The notes: generated by a model not told the origin, from the sequence alone. Shown: positions 13,901 through 28,900, counted from the first letter of the stretch. The stretch is DNA of 64,000 nucleotides from Ctenosaura bakeri (GCA_948474755.1 CAOLHI010000487.1:1-64000), one strand, 5' to 3'. Numbers and translations: made by a program.

Positions 13901-16900
13901 GATAATAGTAACTAGCACTGGCATAGTACGTGTAAAAATGAATGTCCAAAGTTCTGAGGTGTCCTGTCATGGCATCTGGTTGTGTGATAGGATGCTGGAC
14001 CAAATCGATGCCGAAGGCACCAGATCCTGTTTGATCTTGGAAGTTAAGCAGAGTCACCCTTAGTTAGTACTTGGATAGGAGATTGCCAACAAATATCAGG
14101 TGCTATAGGCTAGATTTCATAAGGCAGAAATGGAAACCACCTCTGAGTATCCCTTGCCTAAGAAAACCCTATGAAACTCATGGGGTCGCCATAGGATGAC
14201 AGGGGTCTTGAAGACATGCACACACACACTGATCTGTATTTTAGGTTAGAGCAGAATTTTGGTCTGTGCTGAAACAAGCAAATCCAAATCGAACTCAAGA
14301 GAAAAGGTATCCAAGGAAATGCTACCAGTACAGGCATTTATTGCAGAAGTGGGCAAAATGCAGCATCTTGCTCCCTTTTATTTTTGAGACCTCTACCAGT
14401 TCTACCACCAGTGAATTTGCCATTGTAGTGGCTGTTCACAAAAAGAGTGGTTTCTCAATAAAATAAGGGATATCAGAAGTGTATGTCCCCCCTCCAAGCC
14501 AAATTGTGTCCCTGGGAACCTCCTGGAAGTGTGATTTGGCATTAAGACAAGGTACATGCTCCCTATATACCTTATTTTAAATGGACATTCTGGTAGTGGT
14601 GGTGATATGTGTGTGCCAGAGCCACTGTTATGGCAGTGTCAGCAGCACAGTGACAATAAAGTGGACTGTGGCCCCTGGGGCATTCAGGGCCATTAATACA
14701 GCCCTTTTTATTTCAAGTAGTTGCCTACTCTGATACATCCCTTAATTAGTCCTTTCGTGAGTTCTGGCTTTAGTTTGGTTGAAAGGGAAAGAGGGGTTCA
14801 CCTTCTGTTTCTAAATTATTTCTGCTTAATTTGGGGAAGTTAAGAGAGAGGCAAACAGGGAGGAGAAGTTGCTTGTGAATGTACCAGTGCCATTCCTGGA
14901 TTGCTTTTCTTACCTACCTGCTAGATAGGTGAAGATGTATGTGGATTGGGGCTTATTGGTTCCTGTGCCAATTGCAAGGCTTTGCAGAATTTTTGCTATT
15001 TCTCACATTAGTAGATATCTTTTAAAAAATAAATGACAAGACAGGAAATTCAATATGCATTCTGTTCATTGTCCATATCTATGTGAAAGTGACCTTCCTA
15101 AGTCAGCATCATGCTCCTGTGAGATATGTATTGCTTTTTTAGATGCTACTGTTTTCTATATCACAGATAAATCCATTATCAATTTCACATTTCAAACTGA
15201 AGGCAATAATTTATTTGAAGGAAAGAAGAATGGAATTGCCATAGACCTTGTTGTATTCAGCCATGACAATCTGTCACGCACATTTTCTCTCTCCTTTTTC
15301 TACCTTAAAGCTTTACACCTTCAAATCCAGGGGCCATCTATTTTATTGAAAAAGAATAATATTGTCCAGCAAAATCAATGCATCTGTAGTAGTTCTCAGA
15401 TGCATTAAAAAGAGAATGGGTAACCATTTACAGTCACAAAGTTTGTGATAGCTAAAGGTTGTATTTTGGTTTTCAGGTTGACCTGTGCAGCAAAAAACTG
15501 GACCGAGCAGAAAAATTACTTGGCGGCCTTGGAGGTGAGAAAACCCGCTGGAGCCAGACAGCATTGGAACTGGGAAAGCAGTACATCAATCTGACGGGCG
15601 ATATCCTCATCTCATCAGGCATTGTGGCTTACTTGGGAGCCTTCACATCCAGCTACCGACATGTAAGGAGAGAATGAATGATATTTCTATAATCTAAATG
15701 CTTCTGCAGCAAAGAAGCAAATGCTTTCCCCGGCTACCCCAAGATGTATACCGTCAGCTGAGCTTGGAATAAAAAGCAAAGGGAAGAAAATAATACTTGG
15801 TGTTTGATAAAGGAAATATATGAAGGTTTGTTGTTGTTGTTAACTGCCAGCAAGTCAACTTGACTTATGGCAATCCTGTGGATGAGAGACATCCAGGTCA
15901 CCTGTCATCAGCTGCCTTGCTCAGGTCTTGCAGACTCAGGAATGTGGCTTCCTTGATTGAGTCTGTTCACCTGCAACACGGTCTTCCTCTTTTCCTACTG
16001 CCTTCTATCTTACCAAGCATCGTTGTCTTTCTGTAGTGAGCCATCTCTTCTCATGATATGGCCAAAATACGACAGCCTCGGTTTAGTCATCTTGACTTCT
16101 GGGGAGAGTTCAGGCATATGAAGGTGCTGTGTACTAAATTGGATCATTCTTGTCCAGGGTGGACAACGTGTGGCCTTCTAGAGGTTGTTGAGCTGCTGCC
16201 TTCCATCAGCCCTGGCTAGTATAGCCAGTGGTGAAGGATAATGAGAGATGTGGTCCAACAACATCTGGTGGGCCACAAGTTGCCCACCTTGGATCTAGCC
16301 TGATGTTGTCTTTCCCATTTTGTTTATGGGAGTTCCTTCTAACTCAATTTTCCAAACACTGAGTTTCCAGATAGTGAACGGCATCCTGTTGGTTAGTTCC
16401 AGTGAGATTACACCCATTTAGTCAATTGCTGAGCGGTGAGTGAACATGTAGATAAATCCCATTAATTTAATGGGTCTACTCTAGGCAAGACTAATAACAA
16501 GATTTAGGCCATTTTTGGCCTGCAACTGCCACCATCCCCAACTGTTCATTATGATGATTGTGACTGATGGTATTTGGGGATGCAAGTTAAATTGGAAATG
16601 CCAAATACTGAATCTGAGATTTCTTGCATGCAAAACCTTTTCTACCACCAAGCATGGGTCAGGGCTGTAGCTCAGTGACAGAATTCATGTTTTGCCTTCC
16701 ATATTCGACTCCAGGCATTTCTAGGCAGGGCTGGGAGGGACCCCTGTCAGAAACACTTGAAAGCCTCTGACAGTCAGTGTAGAGTAGGCATGGCAATCCA
16801 GATATTTGGGATTTCAACTTCCAAAAGCTCCAGTCAGAATAATCAATGTAAGGGGATTTTGAGAATTGTCAGTATCTTTATTTGAGGTCAACAGACCTTT

Positions 16901-19900
16901 TAGACATCATAGTAAAACATGTTTTAGTAAAAATATGTGTTAATACATTTATGAAAATGGTATGTTACATATAATAATAACTAGTCATCAATGGTCCGAT
17001 GAGAATCGCCCAATTCAGAAACTCAGCCGCTTGCTCAGTGACTGACTTACTAGAATCCTACAGCAACTTGAGATGATTGAGAGACTCAAGAGGTGATTTG
17101 GACTAGTTCCCACAAGGCACAGTCAGAACGGGCAATTATAAGACATAGTGTAAATCAGTGGTTCTCAACCTACTGTCTGCAGATCTCTGGGGGTCTGTGG
17201 AGCTCTAACAAAGGGTCTGCGTAGGGTTGCCATTCATTTTGGAAAGTGGAGAAAATCCTGGATTTAAGAGACTAAACGATGTCCTGGCTGATTGTGGCCA
17301 GTTGATGCAGCCTGTCCCAGATTCCTCAAAGTCAGAAATGATGATGGCAGAGGCAGCAGTGATGACAGGCTGCTGAGTTTCTCACCCTGTGATGGAGGTT
17401 TTACTGTGCAGGTGCCCCAGAGAGCCTGGAAGGCGGGAAGGCCACAAGCGAGTCTAGAAAACAAAGGAAGATGGCCGGTCCAGGCCTTACATGGTGAGTG
17501 TGGCAATGCTGCTTGAGTCCATGGCAATGCTCTGCTTCCCAGTAGCCATGAGAAGGGAGTCCCTTTACTTTTGTGGCTGTTTGGAAGTAGAGCAGCAAGG
17601 TGCTTTCAAAACAAGCGCTTACTCTCTCTACTCTCTCAGTGCTCCTTCAGAGGGAAATGACATTTCTTTTATGTTTTTCCCCAAAGCAATACTGAGACAT
17701 TCTTACATTCTAGGCACTGGTTTAGGGGAAAAGGGCAAGAGAAATGTTTCTTTAAGCCTACATCCCATTCATAACCTTCCATTAGGAAATTCCAGTTCAT
17801 TTTACCCTCCTGGCACTTGAAGGATCTCAGTATGCTACTCCACAGACCGTTAATAAACCTCTTTTCCTTTGCACTGCCTACTAGAAGAATAACAGATAAG
17901 GATGAGCAACTGTTGAGCAACTTTAAACAAATATTTGAATATTTAAATCTAAATTTAAATATTTAAATCTTGAGTTACACCTTGGAGGTCTCTGGCACAA
18001 GTTAAATTTTTAGGGGTCCCAAGTAAAGAAAAAGTTAAGAAACACTAGTCTAAATGACCAGAGGATTCTGTGGGTTGCTGTTCAAATCATGTTAGAGGTT
18101 CCCCACTCTAGAGATGTAAGGTATAGTGAGTTAGGTGGACCAGTGGTCTGGCTCAGTACAAGGCAACTTCCCATGTTCCTATGAAATACAGTTCTGCTCT
18201 TTTTAAGCAACCAAATAGAACATGTGCACATGAAACAGCTAACGGTACAGGTTGTGTGGCAGCATACTTAGGAAAAATCAGGCTGATCAGAAATTTAAGA
18301 TTTTTCCATGTATTGTATCCCAGCTGTTCTATCATTTCTCCACACATTTTTTTTTTAGCTGATCACAAGAATGGCAACTCAGTAGCTATAACCATGGATG
18401 CCCTTAGTCAAAGCATCACATTTCATATTTTCTATGTAGATTTATTGCTAGGAACTGTTGGGACAGAAAAGCTTTTGAATGTCTAAAATTCTTTAAGTGT
18501 GCTAAGTGTTTGATGGATTTCCTTTGATTTTATCCTGGACTTCTAAACACTCATATATCTGAAAACTGAATGCATCAGACCTTAAGAATCTTGTGCTGTG
18601 TCCAAAGAAATTGGTTTATATCCAGCAAAGATCATGTGAAAATAAAAACCAGCTAGTCTTAAAGGTGCTGCCACATTTCTTTTTCTTTGTCTTCCTCCTC
18701 TTCCTTTCTCCTTTTTAAGAATACAAAAGTCTTTCCCATATAATTGCAACAATCTTGCTGAAAAGTAGTGGAACTCTGAACAGCTGTCATTGGATTCCAT
18801 GGGATATGGGCCATTTCTGCACTAGCCTGTTATAGCACGATGATTCCACTTTCAACATCCTCTGGAATCCTGGGGTTTGCAGTTTTGGCCCCTCCCGAAA
18901 TGGCCTTAGTCATGTCTCGCTTTAGCTGAATCAGGACTGATATGCTTAATGGCTCAAGTTTATGAAGAAGCGCCTGTATCAGTCTCTATTTCTCTCAGTT
19001 TCTAAACCATTGCTGTACAATCATGTTTTCCTTAATCAGGCCAGTGTAGCTATTTCTATTAATTGGGCTGAAACATTTGTTCTACAAGTGCTGAGATTAT
19101 AATTTAAAAAAAAATTGGTGCGGACAATGTTACGTTCTGCTTCTTTTTATAATGCATAGTCATTGATAGTCCATTCTCCCCTCCCTAACCCACAAGGAAT
19201 GTTCTTCTTTTCTCTTCGCTAATTTCTTAATAGGTGTTTTGGGATTTAAAAAGAGTAAATATGAAACACAACCAGTAATTTTGGCAGGGATATAAAATTC
19301 ATGTTTTTAATGGCTTCTGTTATAACCAATCAAAATAGCTATAATTTATTCTAATTTTTTCTATTTAATTTGATTTTATTAACAAGTGACAGTCAATTAT
19401 CCTTAAATCAACATTTTGAGGAAGATAAATCCTGAAATACTGAGCTGAAGATACCTTTGAGAGGATATTAAAATTCTTTGAAATGCTATTATTTTGTATC
19501 TAGGCCAGTTCCCTTGTCCAACATTTCAGTTTGTTTGTCTAATTTGTTTAATTCCTAGGCGACTTAGTGTAAACATATAGTGCCCATGTGTAAATCTCTC
19601 CAATCCAAAAGAGATCTTAACTTGGTTTCATTTACATTTATTTAACTTTAGTGCTTCTTTAAGGATAATGTTAAGGGAGGGGAGTTTCAGCCGCAGGACA
19701 TACAGAACTGTTGACTTTGCTGTTTCCAATCATGATAGAAAACTCAAGACACTGAAAACTAGCCTTCGCCATTCTGATTCCCCCATTAGATACATTGGGC
19801 CTTCAGCTGTCATCTCATTTAGCTAGCAATGTCAAAGCAATATTGTCCAGGAGTCATGGGATTTGCAGCCCAGAACACCTGGATTTCAGAGGTCTGTTTT

Positions 19901-22900
19901 AAACTGAAAATTAGCATGGAAGAAGAAAGATTTTAACTCAACCCTACTTCTAGTGCTACTCCCTTAGAAAAATTTCCCCTGAAACTGGTATTTGTAGAAT
20001 TTGTAGCCAATCTCTCAATAAAGCTAAGTTCTGCCTCAAACGGGTATATGCACATAAAATAGATCCTACCAGGTTGTGAGCCTGTATGTCTTGTTCCTCC
20101 ATGTGCATGCTTTTGAGTGTCTATATATATAATAGCAATATATATATAGCAATAGCATTTATTTCTATGCCGCTTATCAACTGAGTGTTATCTAAGCGGT
20201 TTACAATGTATTTTAGCTAATTGCCCCCAACAAGCTGGGTACTCATTTTACCGACCTGCGGAAGGATGGAAGGCTGAGTCAACCTTGGAGCCCGGCAGGA
20301 TCGAACTCACAACCTTGTGGCTTGCAGTACTGGCATTTAACCACTGCGCCACCAGGGCTCCTCGGGAAAGACACATAGCTGAACAGCTCTTCTTCACTGA
20401 CCATTTCTGGGGGAAAACAGTGGACAAAACCTGTGCTGTAGAACAGGGATGGGCAACTGTTGCAGGTATGGGGCATCCAGTATCCTGCCCTGAAGCTCTC
20501 TGGGGGCTTCACAGACTGTCAGACAAACCCCTCAAAATCCAAGGCAGAAGTAGTCAAAACTTCACTTTTGAATTTGAAAAATGGTAGTTATTAAAATGTG
20601 GAATAATTGAGGGGGCAGGGGGTATAACCTATTTCAAAGAGAGATAGCATGGTGTAGCGGTTTGAGTATTGGACTACAATGCTACAGCCCAGGGTTCAAT
20701 TCCCTGGTTGGCCATAGAAACCCACTGGGTGACCTTGGCTGCATCACACATTCTCAGCCCCAGAAAACCTTGTGATGGGTTTGCCATAGGGTCACCATAA
20801 GTCAGAAAGAACTTGAAGGCACACAACAACAAATAATTTTGTTGAGAGCCAGCATGGTGTAGTAGTTTGAGCACTGGATTGAGCATTGGAGCAACCCTGG
20901 GAACCAGAGTTTGAGTCCCCACTTGGCCATGGAAACCCACTAATGGGTTGGTTTGCCTTAGGGTTGCCATTAGTCAGAAAGGACTTGAAAGCACACAACA
21001 ACAACAACAACAACAACAACCTATTCAAAAAGTGAATTGTTGTTTCTGGGTGTCATAGGAGAGGCAAATCATCTTATTTTATGAACAGAAAAAAAGAGAG
21101 CAGTGCAGGGTGTTTGTTGGGGTTGTGGGTCATAAAAACAGCCTTGGGAAACCATATATCACCTGGCTCACCCCAGCTGGGGAGGAAACCAGTATAACTG
21201 AACCCGCTGCTATTACATTCCATTGGAAGTGAGCAGAGAAACCAAACAATAGTTGCAGTCCCAGTCCCAGATAACACCCATTTAATAATGATGCCTGCTT
21301 GTATTTAGAGGTTATGCTTATTTTTCGGAGAGAAAGAGTGAGGCAGGCAGTTGAAGAAGACCTGAGGACTTTCTTCTGGAAGACTTTTTTCCTCTTCCAC
21401 AGGATCTTCTACCTGTTTTTCCATCATCCCAATCTAAAGCACAGACTTCCTGAGCTGCCTTTTTGAAAATTTATTTGTGAATTAACATACTTCTACCCTG
21501 TGCTACATCAAAAGATCTCAGGGTAGGGCACAGCATTCACATGTCACAATAGCATATTCCCAAACCGCAGATCAGTGGTGTCCTAATCTTGCTTATGTGG
21601 GTGTTAGAAATATTTAGTCAGCAGGTGTTGACACCTTGCATGTATAGGAATCTTTTTAAAAAACACAGCTGGCATCTTGTTCTAATGAAAGTGCTCACTG
21701 AAAGTGCTGAATGAAGATGAAATGCATGGGGTTGCCATAAGGGTTTTTGTTAGCTGATTAATTAATTAATTAGACTAATCTGTCAAAACATTCTGATCAA
21801 CAGATAATGGTACTCATTGAGTTGAAGATTTTAAATGTCTGCATTGTTTTTAATACAATTACTTTTACAATTACTTACCATCTTAAGGGAGGCATTTTTC
21901 ACTGTGTGTCTTCTAAGACAGCATGCACTGCAACATATGCCTTAAATCCATGGGCCATGTCATGCTGGTCCATGTTAGACTTTCTTCTCCTACCCATCCT
22001 GTTACATGCTGCCCCTAAAGCTGGTTTAGAGGGTTTCCAAGCATGCCAAAGCATGTTTTGAGGGTGCATGGGGGCTTTGGGTGGGGCTGTCCTCTTCCTG
22101 TTCCACCTGCTGGAGGTAATTGGGTCAGTGGGACAATGCAGTTGGATCTTTGTCTATGTTTTTGTCATCATCATATAAAGAAAGCAGTTTCCTTGCAAAA
22201 CTGCTTTTTCTTATATGAAAACATATGCAACTTTATATAATCAGAAGGATTTCTATCTTGTTTTCCAATCTGTGATTATGAATCGGTTAGTTGACTGAAA
22301 CTTTTATGGTTAATTGGCTAAGATTTCTGTAACTGGATGAGATCCCTAGTTTGAAGACATCTTGGTCAGTAGCAGAAGGCTCGAGGTTAAAACAATAGAA
22401 AAGTAACATTGGTATGCCCAGGGCAAGGTCTTACCAAAGATGAGAAGGCTTTTGTAGTGAGCTTCATCATTCGGCTAACATTATTTCTCATTCTTACAGC
22501 AGCTGATGATCACATTGGCTAACGCTTGTTCTTCTTCCCTTTCAGAATCAAGCACGTGACTGGATACTGACTCTGAAAGCCAGAGGCATCCCCTGCTCAG
22601 ATGATTTTTCTCTAACCACTACTTTAGGAGAACCAGTGAAAATTAGAGCCTGGAACATTGCTGGATTGCCTTCTGACTCATTTTCCATTGACAATGGGAT
22701 TATTATCTCGTAAGGATCAGATGCTGTCAACCGGGGTGGGGAACATCTGGGGGCTGAACAGGCAGGTGCAACCCTCTGGAACTCCACAGGGGCTGTACTT
22801 CAATCTTTCCACTCCTGAATTTGCTCTGGTGACAGAATAAAAATCACTGTTCTTTGCTATCTAATCAAGGCACACCAGGCCGTGGTCTTATTTTTAAGGT

Positions 22901-25900
22901 AGATTTTACTCCTGGAAACCTCTGGGAAGCAGCTCCCCCTTAAAAACAAGAAACATAACCTCTGCACACCTTGTTTAACTGTAAAAACTAAAGTTGAGGT
23001 AAAATTGGGTTGTACAGAAATACTCTGATTCCTGCACAATAGGCAATGCTCATTCATGAAGTCTGTGTTCTGTTTTCTTTCTCTTTCTGTCTCTCTCTCT
23101 CTCTAGGAATGCAAGAAGGTGGCCTCTCATGATAGACCCTCAAGGTCAAGCAAACAAATGGGTGAAACATATGGAAAAGACAAACAGCTTGCATGTCATT
23201 AAGCTTACTGACTCTGAATTTGTGCGAACACTAGAAAACTGTGTTCAGTTTGGCACACCTGGTAAGCAAGCAAATCCCAAAAATACACATTGTCAAGAAA
23301 CGTACTCTTTCCTGAATGATGTAGGGAGAGCCAGGATTAATGACAGAGTCAGCATTGATTACAATTCATCATATACTCATTGTCATCCATAACAAGGGGC
23401 CTTATCATGCAAGGCAGGTAAATTGTGATTGCATCTGGATAATAGCGCCTTTGGTTGGGGCTTCCAGCATGACACCGTCATTCTTCAGGTCTTCTCCCAT
23501 GAGAGATCATTTTAAAAGCATTTATTTTTACTAACATACACAAAAATCCATTATTGACTTCCTTTCCCACTTCTGTCACACTATGATTTCCTGTGCAATA
23601 GTTCAGTTATGCTGATTTTGGGTGGTCAGGGGTGGTTGGTGGGTATGTTCTTTAGGTGAGAGATCCAGCTCCTTTCTGGAGTCTCCATTGCTACAACATT
23701 ACAATCGTACATTGCCATGACATGGTAATACTTCATTCTCTCTCTTTTCTCTTTCTCTCACATCCACACCCATGCCAGTACTGCTGTAGATCGGGGTGCA
23801 TAGGATCAGGGTGGAAGAGAAACATGAGAGAAAGAGAACAGGAGTTCTTGGTTTTGACTTTCAGCTTGTCCCTCCCACAACGCCATAACTGCAAAACGTG
23901 GGGAAGAGGAAGGAGAGAAACAATAAAAAGGAGCCAAGATAAATGTTGGGAGAGGTGATGGGTTGGTAGTCTGTATGTGATAAGGTTTGATGTTTGCAGG
24001 CACTGTAATCCCAGAATGGCTCTGAAAATGTGCAAGGAAAGACAGCAATCATGACTGTATAACATTTTTACAGACAACGCAGTTGTAGTGAGAGAGGCCT
24101 TATGTGATAATTCTCTAAGACTATTGACATTTGTGATCTCCTTAATGTTATTTTTATTTGAAGTATTTACTTTATTCCATCATTGTAATAATTTTATATT
24201 GGTTGGATCTGCCACGTAATCTATGCTGTTACAATCCTGATAATATTGCCTGTTGCTGTCCTGGGTGTGCTTACCTTTAAAATTAGGCTGGTCTACTACT
24301 CTACCTAGTGCTTCCAAATGACTCATACCTCATATAATCACAGGGCTAAGAGTCATTCATTCGTTTTTTAAAATTTGGGGTGGCCTTACAGATCTTTTGG
24401 ACTGCAATTGCCATCAGTAAAGACAGATGGGAGTTGTAGTCCAGAAAATGTTTGGGGTATCCAGTGGATATGAAAAGTGAGGCTGATGAGGGATGCAGCT
24501 CAAAATGTCTAGACAGCCAAATATCTACAGCAAGGGTGGGCAAAGTGTAGCCCTCAGGACACAAGTGGCCCCTCCAGGGTCTCCAAGGGTCAAAAATGTT
24601 TTTGCTTCAGAATGCTTCAGAATGACCACCAGAATGACTGGTGGTGTGGAGGGCACTTTCGTCATGTTTTAAGACCCCGGGGCCCTCCAGGAGTCAAAAC
24701 AAATTTTTGGATTTTTTTTTCAAAGAAGAATCTTTTTTGCCTCAAAATAACCCAAAATGCCCTCTAAGGGCCCCAGAAGGTCCAAAACATGAGAATGCTC
24801 CCATGCCTCCAAGGGTATTTGGGGCATTTTTTTTCAGAGGTGGTACATTGTGCAGGAAGAGGGTGTTGGCCTTCCAAGATCTTCATGTTTTTTAAAAATG
24901 AGGAATAATAGTGTTGCATAGAAAAGAAGTACTGAAAAGATGCTAGTCATTTTCCTCTAACTGAAAAGATTCGGGAACCATTTGTCCTATTGGTATCTAC
25001 AGGAGGTTGTACTAAGACAATAGTAGACTTTACCCTGCTATCTGGAGCTACTTTTGCTTCTAAACACTGAGTAAGCACAGGATAAAAGTATATATTTTTG
25101 TCAGTTCAGTGATATCACTAAAAAGTGTAGGAAAAGAATTCTTTTAATCATTCTTTCAAACACTTGAAAGTGAAGCTCAGACAATGATCGTATAAACTGG
25201 GCTTAAGTCCCATTACATTGACTACTGAGTGGGCGTGTATAGCATTGGCTCTCAAACTTTGGTCCTCCAGATGTTTCCAGAATCTCTTACCATTGGCCAA
25301 AATAACTGAGGCTTTTGGGAGTCAAAATCCACAACACCTTGGAGGAACAGAGTTTGAATACCACTGATGTGTTGAATTCTGCTGCTGCTCTTGTGACATC
25401 TGATTTTTTCAGCGTCTGAAAATGAATCTTTACAGTGGTAGAACATCATGCTGAATATTTTGTTACTCTTTGCATATTTGTGAATGTATGAAATTTCCAT
25501 CATGGGGTTAGACTAGGCTTCAGGTCTCAGTTGATCCCTTTTTAAAAGTGAAGGGAAAGGGGAGGGTTGTTGAATGATAGTATGTGGAACTGCAATCTAA
25601 ACTTGTTATGGAAACATCAGTAGACTCCATCTTTAAAATGTAGATGAAACCCAAATCTGGTTAAGACTAAATGGTTAATTGTAAGGAAAGATAGGAAAAA
25701 TAGCCTTGATTGCATGCTAATAATGTTTCTTTTGTTACTTTTTGTAATATTTTATGAGAATTTTGATAGAAAACAAGAATAATTTTCATCATAATGCATA
25801 AACAATAAGAATGAAAAAAGAATGAATAATGAATAAAGAAAATGAATAAAAATAAACATAAATGTGTGAGACAGTAGGACACAACTGATAACACCTCCCA

Positions 25901-28900
25901 CACATAACCATTGATATTGCTGAAATTATGTTTTCCCTTCCAGCCCAGTCACCCTATTTTTTTTACCTCTAAATAAATAAATAAATAAAAAACCCCACAA
26001 AAAAACCTAATGTTTAATCAAAAAAATGTCTTTGGGTTTTATTACATTCTACATGTGTAGTTAGTTTCCTTAGTTTAGGCACAATCCATAGTTTCTAACA
26101 CCATTCGGAAATGTTGGAAATCTCTAGTCTTTACTGATTCCCACTTGGTTAAAATTAGTTTGATGGGATTTTGGTTGCTTTGACTCATAAGGTATGTGTG
26201 TCTTTAACTGTTGATTCTTTTTTTTTTTTGCCTTAATCTTTAATAATTCCAAGTAATACTTTTAGAATTAATATGACTGCATGCTATTACGTGTTCAACT
26301 GGTTTAAGTGTATCTTTCCTAACGGCTTTGATCTTTCGGCAATCCCACCAAAAATGTATAAAATCTGCTTTCTCAGCATTGCATTGCCAACAATTTGCCT
26401 TTCTGTTTTTTATTATAGATCTCCCCTGTTCTTTCTGCTGTAAAATATTACTCATATCAGATTTTATAGTGGAGTTCTTTAAAATTTATGCAGGCAGCTG
26501 GGGCTGTAATAAAAATATTTTATTTTCCACTGATCTTTGAACAATTGAGTACCTAAGATTGGTTTCCCCTTTAGTGTAAAATTTATTGTCTGTCTGACTA
26601 TATTTCTAGAAGAAAGTTCCCCTACCTCTACTACTACTGCTCATGTTTTCTTCTCATTCCTTGCAAGTGTTTAGATCAGGGCTTTGTGATTTAATAGAAC
26701 TTGTTTTGGGTTGTATTCCAGTACTTCTGGAAAATGTTGGTGAAGAACTGGATCCTATTCTGGAACCGCTTCTCCTTAAGCAGACGTTCAAGCAGGCTGG
26801 CAGCATTTGTATCCGCCTTGGGGATTCCACCATTGAATATGCGCCTGACTTTCGTTTTTATATTACGACCAAGCTGAGAAACCCGCACTACCTCCCAGAG
26901 ACATCTGTCAAAGTGAGCAGTTTGCATAGGAACGGTCTTCTGTTTTGCTTTCTTCTATAAGCAAAGAATACTAGCAGCACAGTTTTTCCTGTCATACTCT
27001 CCCTGATGGTGACCCATTTGCCTACTACTGATGCTTGCTTTTACTTTGTTTTTAATTTTGTTTTTTTTTTAAATTGTCTTGTTCTTTTTCACGTTAAAAT
27101 CATGTTACCACGATACAGAAGTACAATTCAAAACAAAGATGGGAATTTAAAGAAAAACAAAATGCTCAACACACTCCATGCAGGGTTAGAAAACATGTGA
27201 CTCTCCAGCTGTTAGTGGACTACAATTCCCATCATCATCCCTAATGATGGTCATGCTGACTGGTGCTGATGACAGCCAGTTTCTGAAGAGCCACACATTC
27301 TCTACCCTGCCTTAAATTGTTGGTGCTCTTTTTGTTGGAGCAGTTTTTTTCAAAGATCTGGCTGCTTTTGGTTACTGAAAACTGGCAGATATTCAACTGC
27401 TGCCAAGAAGGGAAACTCAACCTGAGTGAGTTCTTCAACTTGCTTGTAAACACCCAAAGATCTAGTAGTTGGTAAACCCAGAATTGTTATATATCTTAGC
27501 TTTGTGGGAATTCTTAAGCAACTTAAGCAAATCTTTACTATGTTGGTTTTTCACCTGCTTCTCCCACTTCTTTCCACCCCAACAAACCATTGTTTATCTC
27601 TTTACTGAACTTTTGAGTCAATGAGAAGGGAAGCTTCAGAAATCAGCATGTGCATGCTACACTCTGGCTAGCCCCTGGGTTAGAGCATTATGCCTGAAAG
27701 TCATGATATTACCAGCAGTGGCAATATTGCATGACACTCTCGTATTTATGTTTTCAGAGACTGTACATTCTGTAGTAAGTTTTCTACTATCTTCTTCAAA
27801 CTCCAGACAAAATTAGTTTCCTGCATGGTCTGATGTCTTATCTGCAATTCTGCCACCTTCCCACACTGCAGTAATGCAAACTTGCCGAAGACCATCCGCA
27901 GGAAAGCAAGCTTTCTGCTTGCTGCTTAGTCAGTTACATCTCACTTTCTCAGTGACACAGTTCAGTTTCACTTTCATGCACACTAGGTTAATGAGAAAAA
28001 TCATTGGAGGTATATCAAAAACATATATTACCCCTTGAATAAAGGGTATGCAGTGATTTATAGGCTACCCATAAATCTGTGTCACTCAGAAATGTTAAAT
28101 GTCCTCCCAGATTCAAAAGCTTCATATTTTAGTGGCCTGACATTAGCAGTGGTTTATGATTTATCTCAGGGGTAGGGAAGCATTGACTTTCCAGATGGTT
28201 TAAACCATCTCTCATTTGCCCCACCCAGTATGGTAAATGCTAAGAGACTAGGGCAGTTGTCCACAACTTCTGGAGGGCCAAAAGGTTTCCACCCCTGGTT
28301 TATCTGGGTTCTAATAATGTTTTCATTTGGAACTCTTCTGACTTTCACAGGTAACATTACTCAACTTCATGATAACACCTGAGGGAATGCAAGATCAGCT
28401 TCTTGGAATTGTTGTTGCAAGAGAGAGACCAGATCTTGAAGAAGAAAAGCAAGCTTTAATCTTGCAAGGCGCAGAAAACAAGCGGTATAAAATGCATTAT
28501 GTTTGAAAACTGTCTTGATAGAATGATAGTGGTTGATGGAAAGAGGTGATTAATGCTAAGATATGGAATCATGTAACTGAGGATCCACTTGATATAAAGC
28601 TGATGTGACTTGGTATTGCTCGAGAAATGTGGTTTCTTCAAAGATAGGATTCACATGAGCACTTCTGCTTGCTGTGAAATTACACCCCCCCCATTACTTT
28701 GTGATGGGACTGACATGGAACTGGATTATGTCCAAAGAAAGTGCAGAAAATCTGATACTTTTAAAGGCTTATTAAATCTATATTGGTGTGAAATCTAAGG
28801 TGGCTGCATTGTCTTGCACTGGAAAACAAATTGTACTGTAAAATTACTTTGAGCTTTATTGACAAGGTATTCCACAGAAGTTGGTAAACGTATTATCTTT

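Larger units (their letters stand above)
15663..22545 (+). other. DNAH7: DNAH7 intron, local 6-7 (6.9 kb)
   Basis: It contains a Bov-B/RTE 3' end (15827-16112), a hAT foldback (16154-16293), a tRNA-derived SINE (16662-16795), a hAT element (17156-18047), a half palindromic MITE (18809-18905), a reversed tRNA SINE (20131-20372) and two Sauria-type SINEs in tandem (20640-21020). About 18050-18180 ends in a SINE-like tail (GGTCTGGCTCAGTACAAGGC). I see no gene. Confidence 0.75.

Noticed and set aside
14000..14115. A 5S rRNA gene
   Set aside because: It is diverged and fused to a SINE body and Bov-B-like tail, so it is a SINE head and not a functional rRNA gene.
20640..20720. A tRNA gene, suggested by A and B box motifs
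   Set aside because: No full cloverleaf forms, and the sequence continues into a SINE body and tail.
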